Source of the DNA: an uncultured Verrucomicrobiota bacterium
Lineage (GTDB): Bacteria > Verrucomicrobiota > Verrucomicrobiia > Limisphaerales > UBA9464
Reading direction: 5' to 3'
NCBI GenBank assembly: GCA_903922605.1
Contig: CAIXUG010000022.1
Span: 22,371 to 86,370, forward strand
Length of the DNA: 64,000 nt
In this document: in pieces, positions 41,844 through 50,223 of the stretch
Position numbering within the stretch: position 1 is the stretch's first letter
Layout: each line of letters opens with the position of its first letter
Notes under the pieces: generated by a model
Database searches by the model: none
What the model was told of the DNA's origin: nothing
Seen by the model: the letters and a program-made list of their open reading frames with translations, nothing else
Translations under genes and position numbers: made by a program

Positions 41844-42878
41844 ATGCTGACGATTGACGGATCCCAAGGCGAAGGCGGCGGACAGATTCTGCGAACCTCA
41901 CTGGCGCTGGCGCTGGTGACGGGGCAGCCCTTCCTGCTGGAGAACATCCGCGCGGGCCGCCCCAAGCCCGGCCTGGCGCGCCAGCATCTCACCTGTGTGG
42001 AGGCGGCGATGGCCATCGGCCGGGCCGAAGCCATCGGTGCCATGCTCGGATCCACCTCGCTGGAGTTTTGGCCCGGCACCGTCACGCCGGGCGACTATCG
42101 GTTCGCGGTCGGCTCGGCCGGCAGCGCGACGCTCGTGCTGCAAACCGTGTTACCGCCGCTGCTCACCGCCTCGGGGGGCACGACGCTCACTTTGGAAGGT
42201 GGCACGCACAATCCGCTCGCGCCCCCGTTTGATTTTCTCGCACGCAGCTTCGCGCCGCTGATCCGGCGCATGGGGCCGAAGCTTGACCTCGTGCTCCGGC
42301 GTCCAGGCTTTTTCCCGGCCGGCGGTGGCCAGTTCCAGGCCCGGATCGAGCCGGTGACGCAATTGACGCCGATTGCAGTGTTGGAACGCGGCGACATCCG
42401 GCAACGGTGTGCCCGTGTGATCGCTTCACGGCTGCCGGACAATGTGGCCCGACGGGAGCTGGTGGCCATCCGGGAACGGCTCGGCTTTCGGAACGAGGAA
42501 TGCGCGGTCGAAACCGTCACGAATTCACCCGGCCCGGGCAATGCCGTGATCATCGAGGCTGAGGCCGAACACGTGACCGGCGTCTTCAGCGGCTTCGGCG
42601 ATCGCGGGCGGCTGCCGGAACAGGTGGCCCTCGAAGCGGCAGAGATGGCCACGGTGTGGCTGGAGGCCGGAGTGCCGGTGGATGAGCATCTCGCCGATCA
42701 GCTCCTGATTCCAATGGCATTGGCGGGCGGCGGCTCCTTTCGTACGACCGAGCCGTCGCTGCACTCCACGACCAACGCCGCGATCATCCGGAAATTCCTC
42801 CCGGTGGAGATCAGCTTCGAACCGGAGAGCGAGAAGGTCTGGCGAATCGTGGTCCGGCGAGAGGGCGAGGCGAACTGA
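41844..42878 (+). CDS. rtcA: RNA 3'-terminal phosphate cyclase
   Basis: A 344-residue enzyme that converts RNA 3'-phosphates to 2',3'-cyclic phosphates with ATP. The start LTIDGSQGEGGGQILRTSLA is consensus, and RPKPGLARQHLTCV and EGGTHNPLAPPFDFL follow. The adenylylated His282 lies in DEHLADQLLIPMALA. It follows rtcB after 105 bp, separated by a hairpin and a low-complexity repeat. GAGGGG about 11 nt before the ATG may serve as ribosome-binding site. Confidence 0.96.
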   Translation: MLTIDGSQGEGGGQILRTSLALALVTGQPFLLENIRAGRPKPGLARQHLTCVEAAMAIGRAEAIGAMLGSTSLEFWPGTVTPGDYRFAVGSAGSATLVLQTVLPPLLTASGGTTLTLEGGTHNPLAPPFDFLARSFAPLIRRMGPKLDLVLRRPGFFPAGGGQFQARIEPVTQLTPIAVLERGDIRQRCARVIASRLPDNVARRELVAIRERLGFRNEECAVETVTNSPGPGNAVIIEAEAEHVTGVFSGFGDRGRLPEQVALEAAEMATVWLEAGVPVDEHLADQLLIPMALAGGGSFRTTEPSLHSTTNAAIIRKFLPVEISFEPESEKVWRIVVRREGEAN

Positions 42879-42899
42879 CGCAAAGCGGGTTGGTTTGAG

Positions 42900-43391
42900 T
42901 CATTCCTGTGCCTGATCCGCATCCAGGCGCAGGATGCATTTTTCCGTTTCTACGCCGCGGCCACTGGCGAAGCCCTTGTCTGTTCCGATGATTTTAAAGC
43001 CGCATTTCTGCAGCACTTTCAGGGACCCGTGGTTGTCCGTGGCGGCGCGGGCGGTTATCGGCCGGTCTGAGACCTGTTGGAGCATCCGTTTGAGGGCTTC
43101 CGTCGCCAGGCCTTTGCCCCAGAACTCCCTTCCCAGCCAATAGGCGACTTCCATGTTTTCTCCGTGGGGATAGCACGCGATGTAACCGGCAACCTGTCCC
43201 CCGGCCATGATCGTCCGGTTGATGTTTTGTGAAGAACTCAGAATCTTGGCCCAATGGCCGTCGAAAGCGGCCCTATCCCTTGGTACGAAGGCCGCCATCC
43301 GGATCGCTTCCGGGTCGAGCTGATGCCGGTAGAATGTGTCGAGATCGGAAGGCTCGACTTCCCTCAGCGTGATATTCTCAAGGCTGCTCAT
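42900..43391 (-). CDS. GNAT-family N-acetyltransferase (RimJ/RimL-like)
   Basis: A 163-residue acetyltransferase. The start ITLREVEPSDLDTFYRHQLD, the acetyl-CoA loop GREFWGKGLATEALKRML and the ending NHGSLKVLQKCGFKIIG are typical of the RimJ/RimL-type group that modifies protein N termini or small molecules. The substrate is unknown. It converges on rtcA, with 21 bp between the stops. No signal peptide. Confidence 0.88.
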   Translation of the reverse strand: MSSLENITLREVEPSDLDTFYRHQLDPEAIRMAAFVPRDRAAFDGHWAKILSSSQNINRTIMAGGQVAGYIACYPHGENMEVAYWLGREFWGKGLATEALKRMLQQVSDRPITARAATDNHGSLKVLQKCGFKIIGTDKGFASGRGVETEKCILRLDADQAQE

Positions 43392-43516
43392 TTATTCTGA
43401 CTGAGCCTAAAACGTGGGTTGCTGGTTGAACAACCCAGGAACAGAGAAACAAACAAGCTGGGGCCAGGGGTGGGCCGCACAGCACGGGGCGATAGGATCG
43501 GCTCACCTCCCCGGAA

Positions 43517-45655
43517 TCAGGGCGTGGCAGGGATCTGCTTCAGCAGGTAGGCGCGGCGCTGGTCGGCGAAGTTTTTCAGGCCGATCGCAGTGCTGTCCTC
43601 GGTGAGGCCCTTCAGGAAATCCTCGGTGGATTCCAGCTTGCGGGTGTCGGCCTTCACCTCCTCGGCGATGAGCGCGTGGTATTTTTCCGTGACAGGTCCA
43701 AGCCGGTTCCAGTCGAGCTGCCGGTCGGCGATGTCGCGGACGTAGGCGAGGTAACGGCTGCGAAGCGCGGGCACGGCGAGCAGTTTCGAGATGAGAACCT
43801 TGTCGGCGTTGTTGGCCATCAGCAACGGGTCGAGCTCCACGCCCTTGATGTTCACCCCACCCATTCCACCGCCCCTGCCGGGGCCCATGCCCCCTCCGCG
43901 CATGCCGCCGGGACCGCCGAAATTCGGTCGGGGCAGGGCGGCGTTCAGTCCGGCGCGGAGTTTCTCCTCGTTGAGCGAACCGGCTTTGTCAGTGTCCCAT
44001 TCAGTGGCCCAACGTGAGAAGGTATCCTTCAGCTCGGTTCGGGTGAGTGAGCCGTCCTTGTTGCCATCCAGTGCGGTGAACCAGCCGGGGCCGGTCATGC
44101 GTGCCGGACCGAAGCCGCCACCTGGGCCCCCTCCGGGATTACCAGGGCGATTGGGCCCACCGGGTTGCGGCTGGCCGTCGGGTGCCATGAATTGCGGGGG
44201 CGGCAGCACGGTGCCCAGCCGGGCAATGAACTCCTCCTGACTCAGCTTGCCGGTCTTCTCCGTGTCGAGCCTGTCGAACCAGGTATCGGCCAACGTCGCA
44301 AACTCCTCGCGGGTGACTTTCCCGTCGCCGTCTTTGTCAGCCTGGGCGAGCAACTGCGGGGCAATCATCATGCCCGGCCCAAAGCCTCCGCGACCCCCTT
44401 GACGACCCGGACCACCGGGTCCGCTTGGGCCGCCCGGACCGCCCCCACCGAAGCCGGGGCCACCGGGTTTCACGAACGTTTCGTTGGCATCCTGCGGCAG
44501 GACGTGGAAGCGGCCCTTTTCATCCTCGTAGATGCTGTAGTCGCTGGTGCGGATCCAGTAGCCGTCGTTGTTGATCAGCGCGTTGTCGAGCGCGAGGAAG
44601 CGGAGCGCCCCGTCCACATCGAGGATCGGCTCGAGCGCCTTCTCCAGCTGGTCTGCCGGGGTCTCCTTGAGGACCTTGGTGAGATGGATGAGATCATTCC
44701 AGGACTTCGCGTCGTCCTTCGATTTGATCTCGTAAATCTTCTTGTAGGGGGCCGGGTCGTCCCCGAGGTACGCCAGGCTGCCGCGTCCGCCGGGGCTGCC
44801 GGGCACCTTCCAGCGGGCACCCTTCTTCGTGGCGAACCACTCCTTCACGAAGTCCTTGTTGAACTGCTCGACATTCACATAGATGCCCCAGCTCTCGCCG
44901 TTGATGACCACCTTGACGAAATTCGCCTTCGGAGCGGGCAGGTACTGCCGGGCAACGTCGTAGAACAGAACGGAACGCAGGAAGGTCGGGTCCTCATGCC
45001 CATTGAGCAGGTTGAGCGTGCGATAGCCGTAGAGGTTCTGCTGGGCGTCCGCGTAATCGAGCGAGAGGTTGAGCGACCGCTTCTGGCCGGTTCCGACCAT
45101 GCCGTAGGAGGACATGCCCCGGAAGTGGATGCCCACGTCGGGATAGGTCCTGCCGTCCACCGTAAGTTTCGCCGGCACCAGCACGTCGGTCTTGTGGAAA
45201 TCCTCCAGCTCCTTTTCCCAGTCCTTGTCCTCAAATTCAAGGAACAGCGTCCGCAGCGTCAGCGAGTCATAGAGCGGTGTGCTGGCGGGGTAATTCTTCC
45301 CGTCACCGGGCGACACTTTCGGACCCGGGGTGGCCGTCGTTCCGCCCCCGTTGCCGAAGCCGCCGGGGCGGCCAAAGCCCCGCCGCTGCCCGCGACCCTG
45401 GGCCGCTTCTTTCGCGAGAAAGTCACGCGCGGCCTTGCGCTCGGCGGCGTTGAGGAGACCGTCTCCGTCCTTGTCGAAATCCTTCACCAGCTCGCGGTTG
45501 GCCTGCACGCCGCCCATCGGCCCGCCACCGAAGCCGCCGGGTCCACCGGGTTCGCCGTTGGGCGGGCCGTCCTGCGCCTGCGCGAACGTGGTGACGACTG
45601 TAAACAGCAGCAGGGTGGAAATCCCGGCCGCTCGGAGGAGTTTGGAAGAGTTCAT
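43517..45655 (-). CDS. Secreted CotH-kinase-family protein with EF-hands
   Basis: A 712-residue exported protein: signal peptide about residues 1-26 (ending TFAQA-Q), a Gly/Pro-rich linker, an EF-hand-like DKDGDGLLNAAE, then the CotH kinase-like domain (LFLEFEDKDWEKEL, FRGMSSYGMVGTGQKRSLNLSLD, NLLNGHEDPTFLRS, GIYVNVEQFNKDFV, VLPQDANETF). Three more EF-hand loops follow (DKDGDGKVTREE, DTEKTGKLSQEE, DGNKDGSLTRTE), separated by Gly/Pro-rich stretches. CotH is a spore-coat protein kinase in Bacillus; bacterial homologues outside Firmicutes have unknown targets. The ATG at 45655 was chosen for the signal peptide; a 75-codon extension upstream is unlikely. Confidence 0.88.
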   Translation of the reverse strand: MNSSKLLRAAGISTLLLFTVVTTFAQAQDGPPNGEPGGPGGFGGGPMGGVQANRELVKDFDKDGDGLLNAAERKAARDFLAKEAAQGRGQRRGFGRPGGFGNGGGTTATPGPKVSPGDGKNYPASTPLYDSLTLRTLFLEFEDKDWEKELEDFHKTDVLVPAKLTVDGRTYPDVGIHFRGMSSYGMVGTGQKRSLNLSLDYADAQQNLYGYRTLNLLNGHEDPTFLRSVLFYDVARQYLPAPKANFVKVVINGESWGIYVNVEQFNKDFVKEWFATKKGARWKVPGSPGGRGSLAYLGDDPAPYKKIYEIKSKDDAKSWNDLIHLTKVLKETPADQLEKALEPILDVDGALRFLALDNALINNDGYWIRTSDYSIYEDEKGRFHVLPQDANETFVKPGGPGFGGGGPGGPSGPGGPGRQGGRGGFGPGMMIAPQLLAQADKDGDGKVTREEFATLADTWFDRLDTEKTGKLSQEEFIARLGTVLPPPQFMAPDGQPQPGGPNRPGNPGGGPGGGFGPARMTGPGWFTALDGNKDGSLTRTELKDTFSRWATEWDTDKAGSLNEEKLRAGLNAALPRPNFGGPGGMRGGGMGPGRGGGMGGVNIKGVELDPLLMANNADKVLISKLLAVPALRSRYLAYVRDIADRQLDWNRLGPVTEKYHALIAEEVKADTRKLESTEDFLKGLTEDSTAIGLKNFADQRRAYLLKQIPATP

Positions 45656-45725
45656 GATTCGGTGAACTGGCAATTGTGACCGCCCGCCGGCCAGACGGTG
45701 ACAGTGGTTTGCAGGAATTCGGTGT

Positions 45726-45774
45726 GCGGTTCCGGGAGTTGTGAACTCCGCCCGTGCGGCCGCACGGGAACCGC
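45726..45774. repeat. Nested palindrome (three-way-junction-like)
   Basis: The outer stem GCGGTTCC (45726-45733)/GGAACCGC (45767-45774) encloses two hairpins: GGAGTT-gtg-AACTCC (45735-45749) and the perfect palindrome CCCGTGCGGCCGCACGGG (45751-45768). The second hairpin overlaps the outer stem by two bases. The structure lies about 70 bp upstream of the CotH-family start, in a 307-bp divergent spacer in which nothing else is recognisable. Confidence 0.6.
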
Positions 45775-45962
45775 TTCCGTGCGACCGGTTCAATCTTGCC
45801 GCTGGGGTTGCCGATCGGTTGGCACGATGGTCCGCTGCCCGGCTTTGGATGGGGGACGTGGTCGAAATCGTTAGAGACAAGCTGCGGTTGTTTCCCCTAC
45901 ACTAGGTCTAACCACGAACGTATCGGGGTGTTTTCCCGTCGTGGCATGTCCGTCCCCATAGC

Positions 45963-47015
45963 ATGAAAGCAAGCGCAGCATCCAAACGCTCCGGCATCCT
46001 GGCCGGCGGCAACTGGATTATCGATCAGGTCAAAATTGTAGATACCTTCCCGGGTCTGGAGCAGTTGGCGAACATCAAGAGCCAGCACCAGGGCACCGGC
46101 GGTTCGCCCTACAACGTGCTCCTCGACCTCGCGAAACTCGGGGTCGAGTTCCCGCTGAGCGCGGCCGGCCTGGTGGGCAAGGATGCCCTCGGCGAACAGA
46201 TCCTCGCCGACGTCGAGAAGCACAAGATCGACACGAAGTTCCTGAAAGCCACCGCCGAGGCCACCACCAGCTACACCGACGTGATGACGGTGCAGGGCAC
46301 GGGCAAGCGCACCTTCTTCCACTACCGGGGCGCGAACGCGCTCTGGGATGGCAAGGAGCTCGACTTCAGCAAGACCAAGGCCCGCATTTTTCATCTCGGC
46401 TACCTGCTGCTGCTCGACAAGCTCGACGTGGTGAACAAGGAGGGCGTGACCCTCGCCGCCAAGCTGCTCGCCGCCGCCCAGGCCGCCGGCATCAAGACCA
46501 GCATCGACGTCGTGAGCGAGGCCAGCGACCGCTTCAAGGCGGTGGTGATCCCGGCGCTCAAGTTCTGCGACTACGCCATCATGAACGAGTACGAGGCCGG
46601 CCAGGTGACCGGCTTCCGGATCCGCAAGGAAGGCGTGCTCGATACCGTCTCGCTGCGTCATGCCGCCGGAGCCATCCTGCAGCACGGGGTGAAGGAGCTG
46701 GTCGTGATCCATTTCCCCGAGGGCTGCTTTGCCCGCACGCGCGATGGCAAGGACCACTGGCAGCCGTCGCTCAAGGTGCCGGAAAAGCACATCGCTGGCA
46801 CCGCCGGTGCGGGCGACGCGTTCTGCGCGGGTGTGCTGCTCGGCCTGCACGAGGGTTGGGAACTCCAGAAGTCGCTGCTCACGGGCGTCATGGCCGCCGC
46901 CGCCTCCCTCAGCGACCCGACCTGCACCGGTGGCATGAAGCCGCTGGCCGTGGTGGAGACGCTGAAAAAGAAGTATGGCGTCCGCCCTCCTCTGGAGCCG
47001 GATTCGGACTACTGA
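45963..47015 (+). CDS. PfkB-family carbohydrate kinase
   Basis: A 350-residue ribokinase-fold sugar or nucleoside kinase. The N-terminal GGNWIIDQVK and GTGGSPYNVLLDLAKLG are substrate-site phrases; the C-terminal anion hole and catalytic Asp are in GTAGAGDAFCAGVL. Substrate specificity is not decided by sequence alone (ribokinase, fructokinase or adenosine-kinase-like). Single gene, followed by a strong hairpin terminator. Confidence 0.88.
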   Translation: MKASAASKRSGILAGGNWIIDQVKIVDTFPGLEQLANIKSQHQGTGGSPYNVLLDLAKLGVEFPLSAAGLVGKDALGEQILADVEKHKIDTKFLKATAEATTSYTDVMTVQGTGKRTFFHYRGANALWDGKELDFSKTKARIFHLGYLLLLDKLDVVNKEGVTLAAKLLAAAQAAGIKTSIDVVSEASDRFKAVVIPALKFCDYAIMNEYEAGQVTGFRIRKEGVLDTVSLRHAAGAILQHGVKELVVIHFPEGCFARTRDGKDHWQPSLKVPEKHIAGTAGAGDAFCAGVLLGLHEGWELQKSLLTGVMAAAASLSDPTCTGGMKPLAVVETLKKKYGVRPPLEPDSDY

Positions 47016-47040
47016 GCCCAATTTAATGGCTATTTTGGCG

Positions 47041-47075
47041 ACCGCCGTCCCCGTCCGGGACGGCGGTTTCGTTTC
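47041..47075 (+). terminator. Hairpin terminator after the PfkB kinase gene
   Basis: ACCGCCGTCCC (47041-47051) pairs perfectly with GGGACGGCGGT (47057-47067) across a 5-nt loop, followed by the moderately T-rich TTCGTTTCG. It starts 26 bp after the stop codon. Confidence 0.75.
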
Positions 47076-47148
47076 GGGGCGAATTGAGGCACTGTGAAAA
47101 CACTTCGCGTCCCGGCCCGGCGTTGTGCTATACCTTCCGGCCTCGCGC

Positions 47149-49329
47149 ATGACGCCAAAACTTTTTTCCGAACTCGGCCTGTCGCCGGAGATTCTCAAAG
47201 CCATCGACCGCCTTGGTTTTGAACAGGCCTCGCCCATCCAGGCGGAGGCCATTCCGGTCATCCAGTCGGGCCGCGACGTCGTCGGCCAGTCGCAGACCGG
47301 TTCCGGCAAGACGGCCGCTTTCGCCATTCCCGCCATCGAAAAGGTGGACGTGAAGAACCGCGCCGTGCAGGTGCTGATCCTGTGCCCCACCCGTGAGCTG
47401 GCGGTGCAGGTGAGCGAAGAGGTCCACAAGCTGGCGTGCTTCAAGCCGGGCATCCGGGCGCTGCCGGTCTATGGCGGCCAGAGTTACGAACGGCAGTTCG
47501 CCGGGCTGAAGGCCGGCGCGAACATCGTCATCGGGACGCCCGGCCGCGTGATGGACCACATGAATCGCGGCACTCTGCGGCTCGACCAGATCCACACCAT
47601 CATCCTCGACGAGGCCGATGAGATGCTGGACATGGGTTTCCGCGATGACATCGAGTACGTGCTGAAGGCGATGCCGGCGGAGCGGCAGACGGTGCTGTTC
47701 TCGGCCACGGTGCCGCCGGCGATCGAGTTTCTCATCCGCAACTACACGCGCGACGCCGTGCGGGTGCGCATCGAGGCCAAGGCGCTCACGGTGCCCACCG
47801 TTGAGCAGGTGTATTACGAGGTGGACCGCCGCTGGAAATTCGAGGCCCTCACGCGGCTCATCGAGCTGCACAACGTCACCCTCGGCATCGTCTTCTGCAA
47901 CACGCAGCGCATGGTGGACGAACTCACCGAGCATCTGCACGCCGCCGGCTACAGCGCCGATGCGTTGCATGGCGGTCTGGCCCAGGCGGCCCGCGACCGC
48001 GTGATGAAGAAATTCCGCACCGGCAGCCTCGAATTCCTCGTGGCCACCGACGTGGCCGCCCGGGGCATCGACGTGGACGACATCCAGGTCGTCTTCAACT
48101 ACGACCTGCCTTACGACGCGGAGGATTATGTCCACCGCATCGGCCGGACCGGTCGCGCGGGGCGGAGCGGGCTGGCCATCACCTTTGTCAGCGGACGTGA
48201 GTTTTTCATGATCCGCCAGATCGAGCAGTTCACCCGGCAGCGCCTGCGCCGCGGCGAGATACCGTCCGAGGGCGAAATCGAGCGCGCCAAGGAGGACCAG
48301 CTCCTCCAGCGCATCCGGGCCACGCTTCAGGCCAAGGACTTCCCGCGCCGCGACCACTTCATCGAGGCGCTGCTCGAGGAGGGCTTCGATTCCGTCAACA
48401 TCGCCAGCGCCGCGCTGCACCTGCTGACAGGTGGCGAAGACGTGGAAGCCGTCAAGTCGGAGCCCAAGATGGCCCTGGGCAAGGCTGTGCCAGCCGCCGC
48501 AGCCGTCGCAAAACCGGCGGCCGTTGCCAACGCTCCCGTGGCGGTACGGGCTCCGGTGGTGCCCAAGCCCAAGCTGCAGCCCAAGGCCGAGGTGCCCCAG
48601 ACTCCGCCGCCCGCCGCCGCCAAGCCAGTGTTCGCGGTCGATGAAGAAACCGGATTTGCCGAGGTGGAAGGCACACACCTTCCCAGTCCGGTGACGGCCA
48701 CTTCGGAGCTTGCACGGTCACAGGTGACGCAGCCTGCCGTGGCGGAGAAAGCTTCCTCTGAATCAGCCGCCGTGGCCCCTGTTCCCGTGATTCCGCCGGC
48801 CCCGGCCAAGAAGCCCGTGACTGTCCGGGCGCCGGTTCCGCCGAAGCCGCAGCTGCGTGCCTCGACGTGGGATCGCCCGGGGTTCACCGAGCAGCGTCCG
48901 CAATCCCGCGACCGTGCCGATTCCTATCAGCGCCCGCCCGATCAGGGGCGCGAATGGGACCGCCCGCCGGCATATCCGCAGCCGGATTCACGCAATTTCC
49001 GACCCGATAACCGTTACGACGAGCGTGCTCCTCAGCGTCGGGTGCCGGCAGCGGCACCGCGAGCAGCCGCACCCCCGCCGCCCAAGCCGGTCTCGATGAC
49101 ACAGGTGTGGCTCGGCATCGGCCAGCGCGAAAACATCACCCGGCCGGACGTGGTGACGTGCATCCAGGGCCATACCGGCCTGCCCGACAGCGTGATTGGC
49201 CAGATCGAGGTCCACGAGGATCACACGCTCGTGGATGTGAACAGCGAGTTCGCCCGCAACGTGGTGCTGAAGCTCAAGCACAGCGTCTATCACGGGAAGC
49301 CCCTGCGGGCCAAGCTGGCGGGCCGCTGA
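47149..49329 (+). CDS. DEAD-box RNA helicase with DbpA-type RNA-binding C terminus
   Basis: A 726-residue ATP-dependent RNA helicase (DeaD/CsdA group). Motif I SQTGSGKT (48-55), Ia PTRELAVQ, II DEAD (154-157), III SAT, V ARGIDV and VI HRIGRTGRAG are all intact. After the helicase core (to about residue 430) comes a long Pro/Ala-rich, low-complexity linker (about 440-640). The C-terminal DbpA-like RNA-binding domain (WLGIGQRENITRPDVVTCIQ...) lies at about 655-726. The ATG at 47149 matches the family start; a further eight residues upstream are possible. Confidence 0.93.
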   Translation: MTPKLFSELGLSPEILKAIDRLGFEQASPIQAEAIPVIQSGRDVVGQSQTGSGKTAAFAIPAIEKVDVKNRAVQVLILCPTRELAVQVSEEVHKLACFKPGIRALPVYGGQSYERQFAGLKAGANIVIGTPGRVMDHMNRGTLRLDQIHTIILDEADEMLDMGFRDDIEYVLKAMPAERQTVLFSATVPPAIEFLIRNYTRDAVRVRIEAKALTVPTVEQVYYEVDRRWKFEALTRLIELHNVTLGIVFCNTQRMVDELTEHLHAAGYSADALHGGLAQAARDRVMKKFRTGSLEFLVATDVAARGIDVDDIQVVFNYDLPYDAEDYVHRIGRTGRAGRSGLAITFVSGREFFMIRQIEQFTRQRLRRGEIPSEGEIERAKEDQLLQRIRATLQAKDFPRRDHFIEALLEEGFDSVNIASAALHLLTGGEDVEAVKSEPKMALGKAVPAAAAVAKPAAVANAPVAVRAPVVPKPKLQPKAEVPQTPPPAAAKPVFAVDEETGFAEVEGTHLPSPVTATSELARSQVTQPAVAEKASSESAAVAPVPVIPPAPAKKPVTVRAPVPPKPQLRASTWDRPGFTEQRPQSRDRADSYQRPPDQGREWDRPPAYPQPDSRNFRPDNRYDERAPQRRVPAAAPRAAAPPPPKPVSMTQVWLGIGQRENITRPDVVTCIQGHTGLPDSVIGQIEVHEDHTLVDVNSEFARNVVLKLKHSVYHGKPLRAKLAGR

Positions 49330-49352
49330 GGCGGCCCAATCTTACTCACAAT

Positions 49353-49440
49353 CCTAATCCTAATCTTCATCGTAATCGTAATCGTAATCGTAATCCCGCT
49401 TCCTGCGCTGATTACGATTACGATGAAGATTAGGATTAGG
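49353..49440. repeat. Perfect 30-bp inverted repeat between convergent genes
   Basis: The left arm (49353-49382, starting CCTAATCCTAATCTTCATCG) and right arm (49411-49440, ending GAAGATTAGGATTAGG) are perfect reverse complements over 30 bp, with a 28-bp loop. The arms consist of CCTAAT and CGTAAT words. The repeat sits between the stops of the helicase gene (plus) and nth (minus), 23 bp and 7 bp away. It is AT-rich compared with both genes and belongs to the dispersed low-complexity spacer class. Confidence 0.85.
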
Positions 49441-49447
49441 ACATGGA

Positions 49448-50194
49448 CTAAATGGATGGCGGGTTCACACCCGCGATTCCGGCCGAGGGACAATCCGTCC
49501 GGATTTCGCAGTGGGCGCAGTCCGGCTTGCGGGCGAAGCAGCGCCGGCGTCCGTGCCAGATCAGCCAATGGCTGAAGTGCGCCCACTGTTCGCGGGGCAC
49601 GAGCTTCATCAGTGCCTGCTCGATCTTCACGGGATCGGTCTCGGGGGTCAGTCGCAGCCGGCCACAGAGCCGCGCCACATGGGTGTCCACCACGACGCCG
49701 ACATTGATGTCGAAGGCGTTTCCCAGCACGACGTTGGCCGTCTTGCGGCCTACGCCGGCGAGTGCGGTAAGTTCCTCCATCGTGCGGGGCACCTCGCCGC
49801 CATGGCGCTCCAGCAGGGTGCGGCAGGCGGCCTGGATGTTCTTCGCCTTGTTCCGGTAAAGCCCGATGCGGCGGATCGCCAGTTCAAATTCCACGGCGGG
49901 AGCGTCTGCGAAGTCGCGGGCGGTGCGGTATTTCTGGAACAGCCCGGCGGTGACCAGGTTGACCTGCTTGTCGGTGCACTGCGCGGAAAGGATCGTGGCG
50001 ACGAGCAGTTCCAGCGGGTTGCGGAAATTCAACTCGCAATGCGCGTTGGGATAGGCGGCCTGCAACCCCGTGATGATCCGGGCGGTCCGGGCGGCCTTGG
50101 CGGCGTGAGTCTCGCGTGCCACGGCGCGAAGTTTGCCCGAAACCGGGGGTGAGGCAACCGGGGTTTCGTGCCAATTTCGGCTTGAAAAGTTCAC
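49448..50194 (-). CDS. nth: Endonuclease III
   Basis: A 248-residue DNA glycosylase/AP lyase for oxidised pyrimidines. The helix-hairpin-helix LAGVGRKTANVVL has the catalytic Lys151, and Asp170 is in VVVDTHVARL. The [4Fe-4S] ligands C219-x6-C226-x2-C229-x5-C235 are complete. The protein is about 30 residues longer at the N terminus than usual; an internal GTG at 50122 would give a family-typical length. It diverges from the pilT-like gene (30 bp between starts). Confidence 0.94.
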   Translation of the reverse strand: MNFSSRNWHETPVASPPVSGKLRAVARETHAAKAARTARIITGLQAAYPNAHCELNFRNPLELLVATILSAQCTDKQVNLVTAGLFQKYRTARDFADAPAVEFELAIRRIGLYRNKAKNIQAACRTLLERHGGEVPRTMEELTALAGVGRKTANVVLGNAFDINVGVVVDTHVARLCGRLRLTPETDPVKIEQALMKLVPREQWAHFSHWLIWHGRRRCFARKPDCAHCEIRTDCPSAGIAGVNPPSI

Positions 50195-50223
50195 AACTGT
50201 GAACAGATTGGGACGATTCTCAG

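Noticed and set aside
45834..45855. TTGGCAC followed by GC, resembling a sigma-54 promoter ahead of the PfkB gene
   Set aside because: The GG-GC spacing is 11 instead of 10 bp and the TTGC part is absent; no enhancer-binding protein gene is nearby.
49353..49440. Short regularly repeated words as a possible CRISPR array
   Set aside because: Units are 6 bp without spacers and the architecture is a single inverted repeat; no cas genes are in the window.
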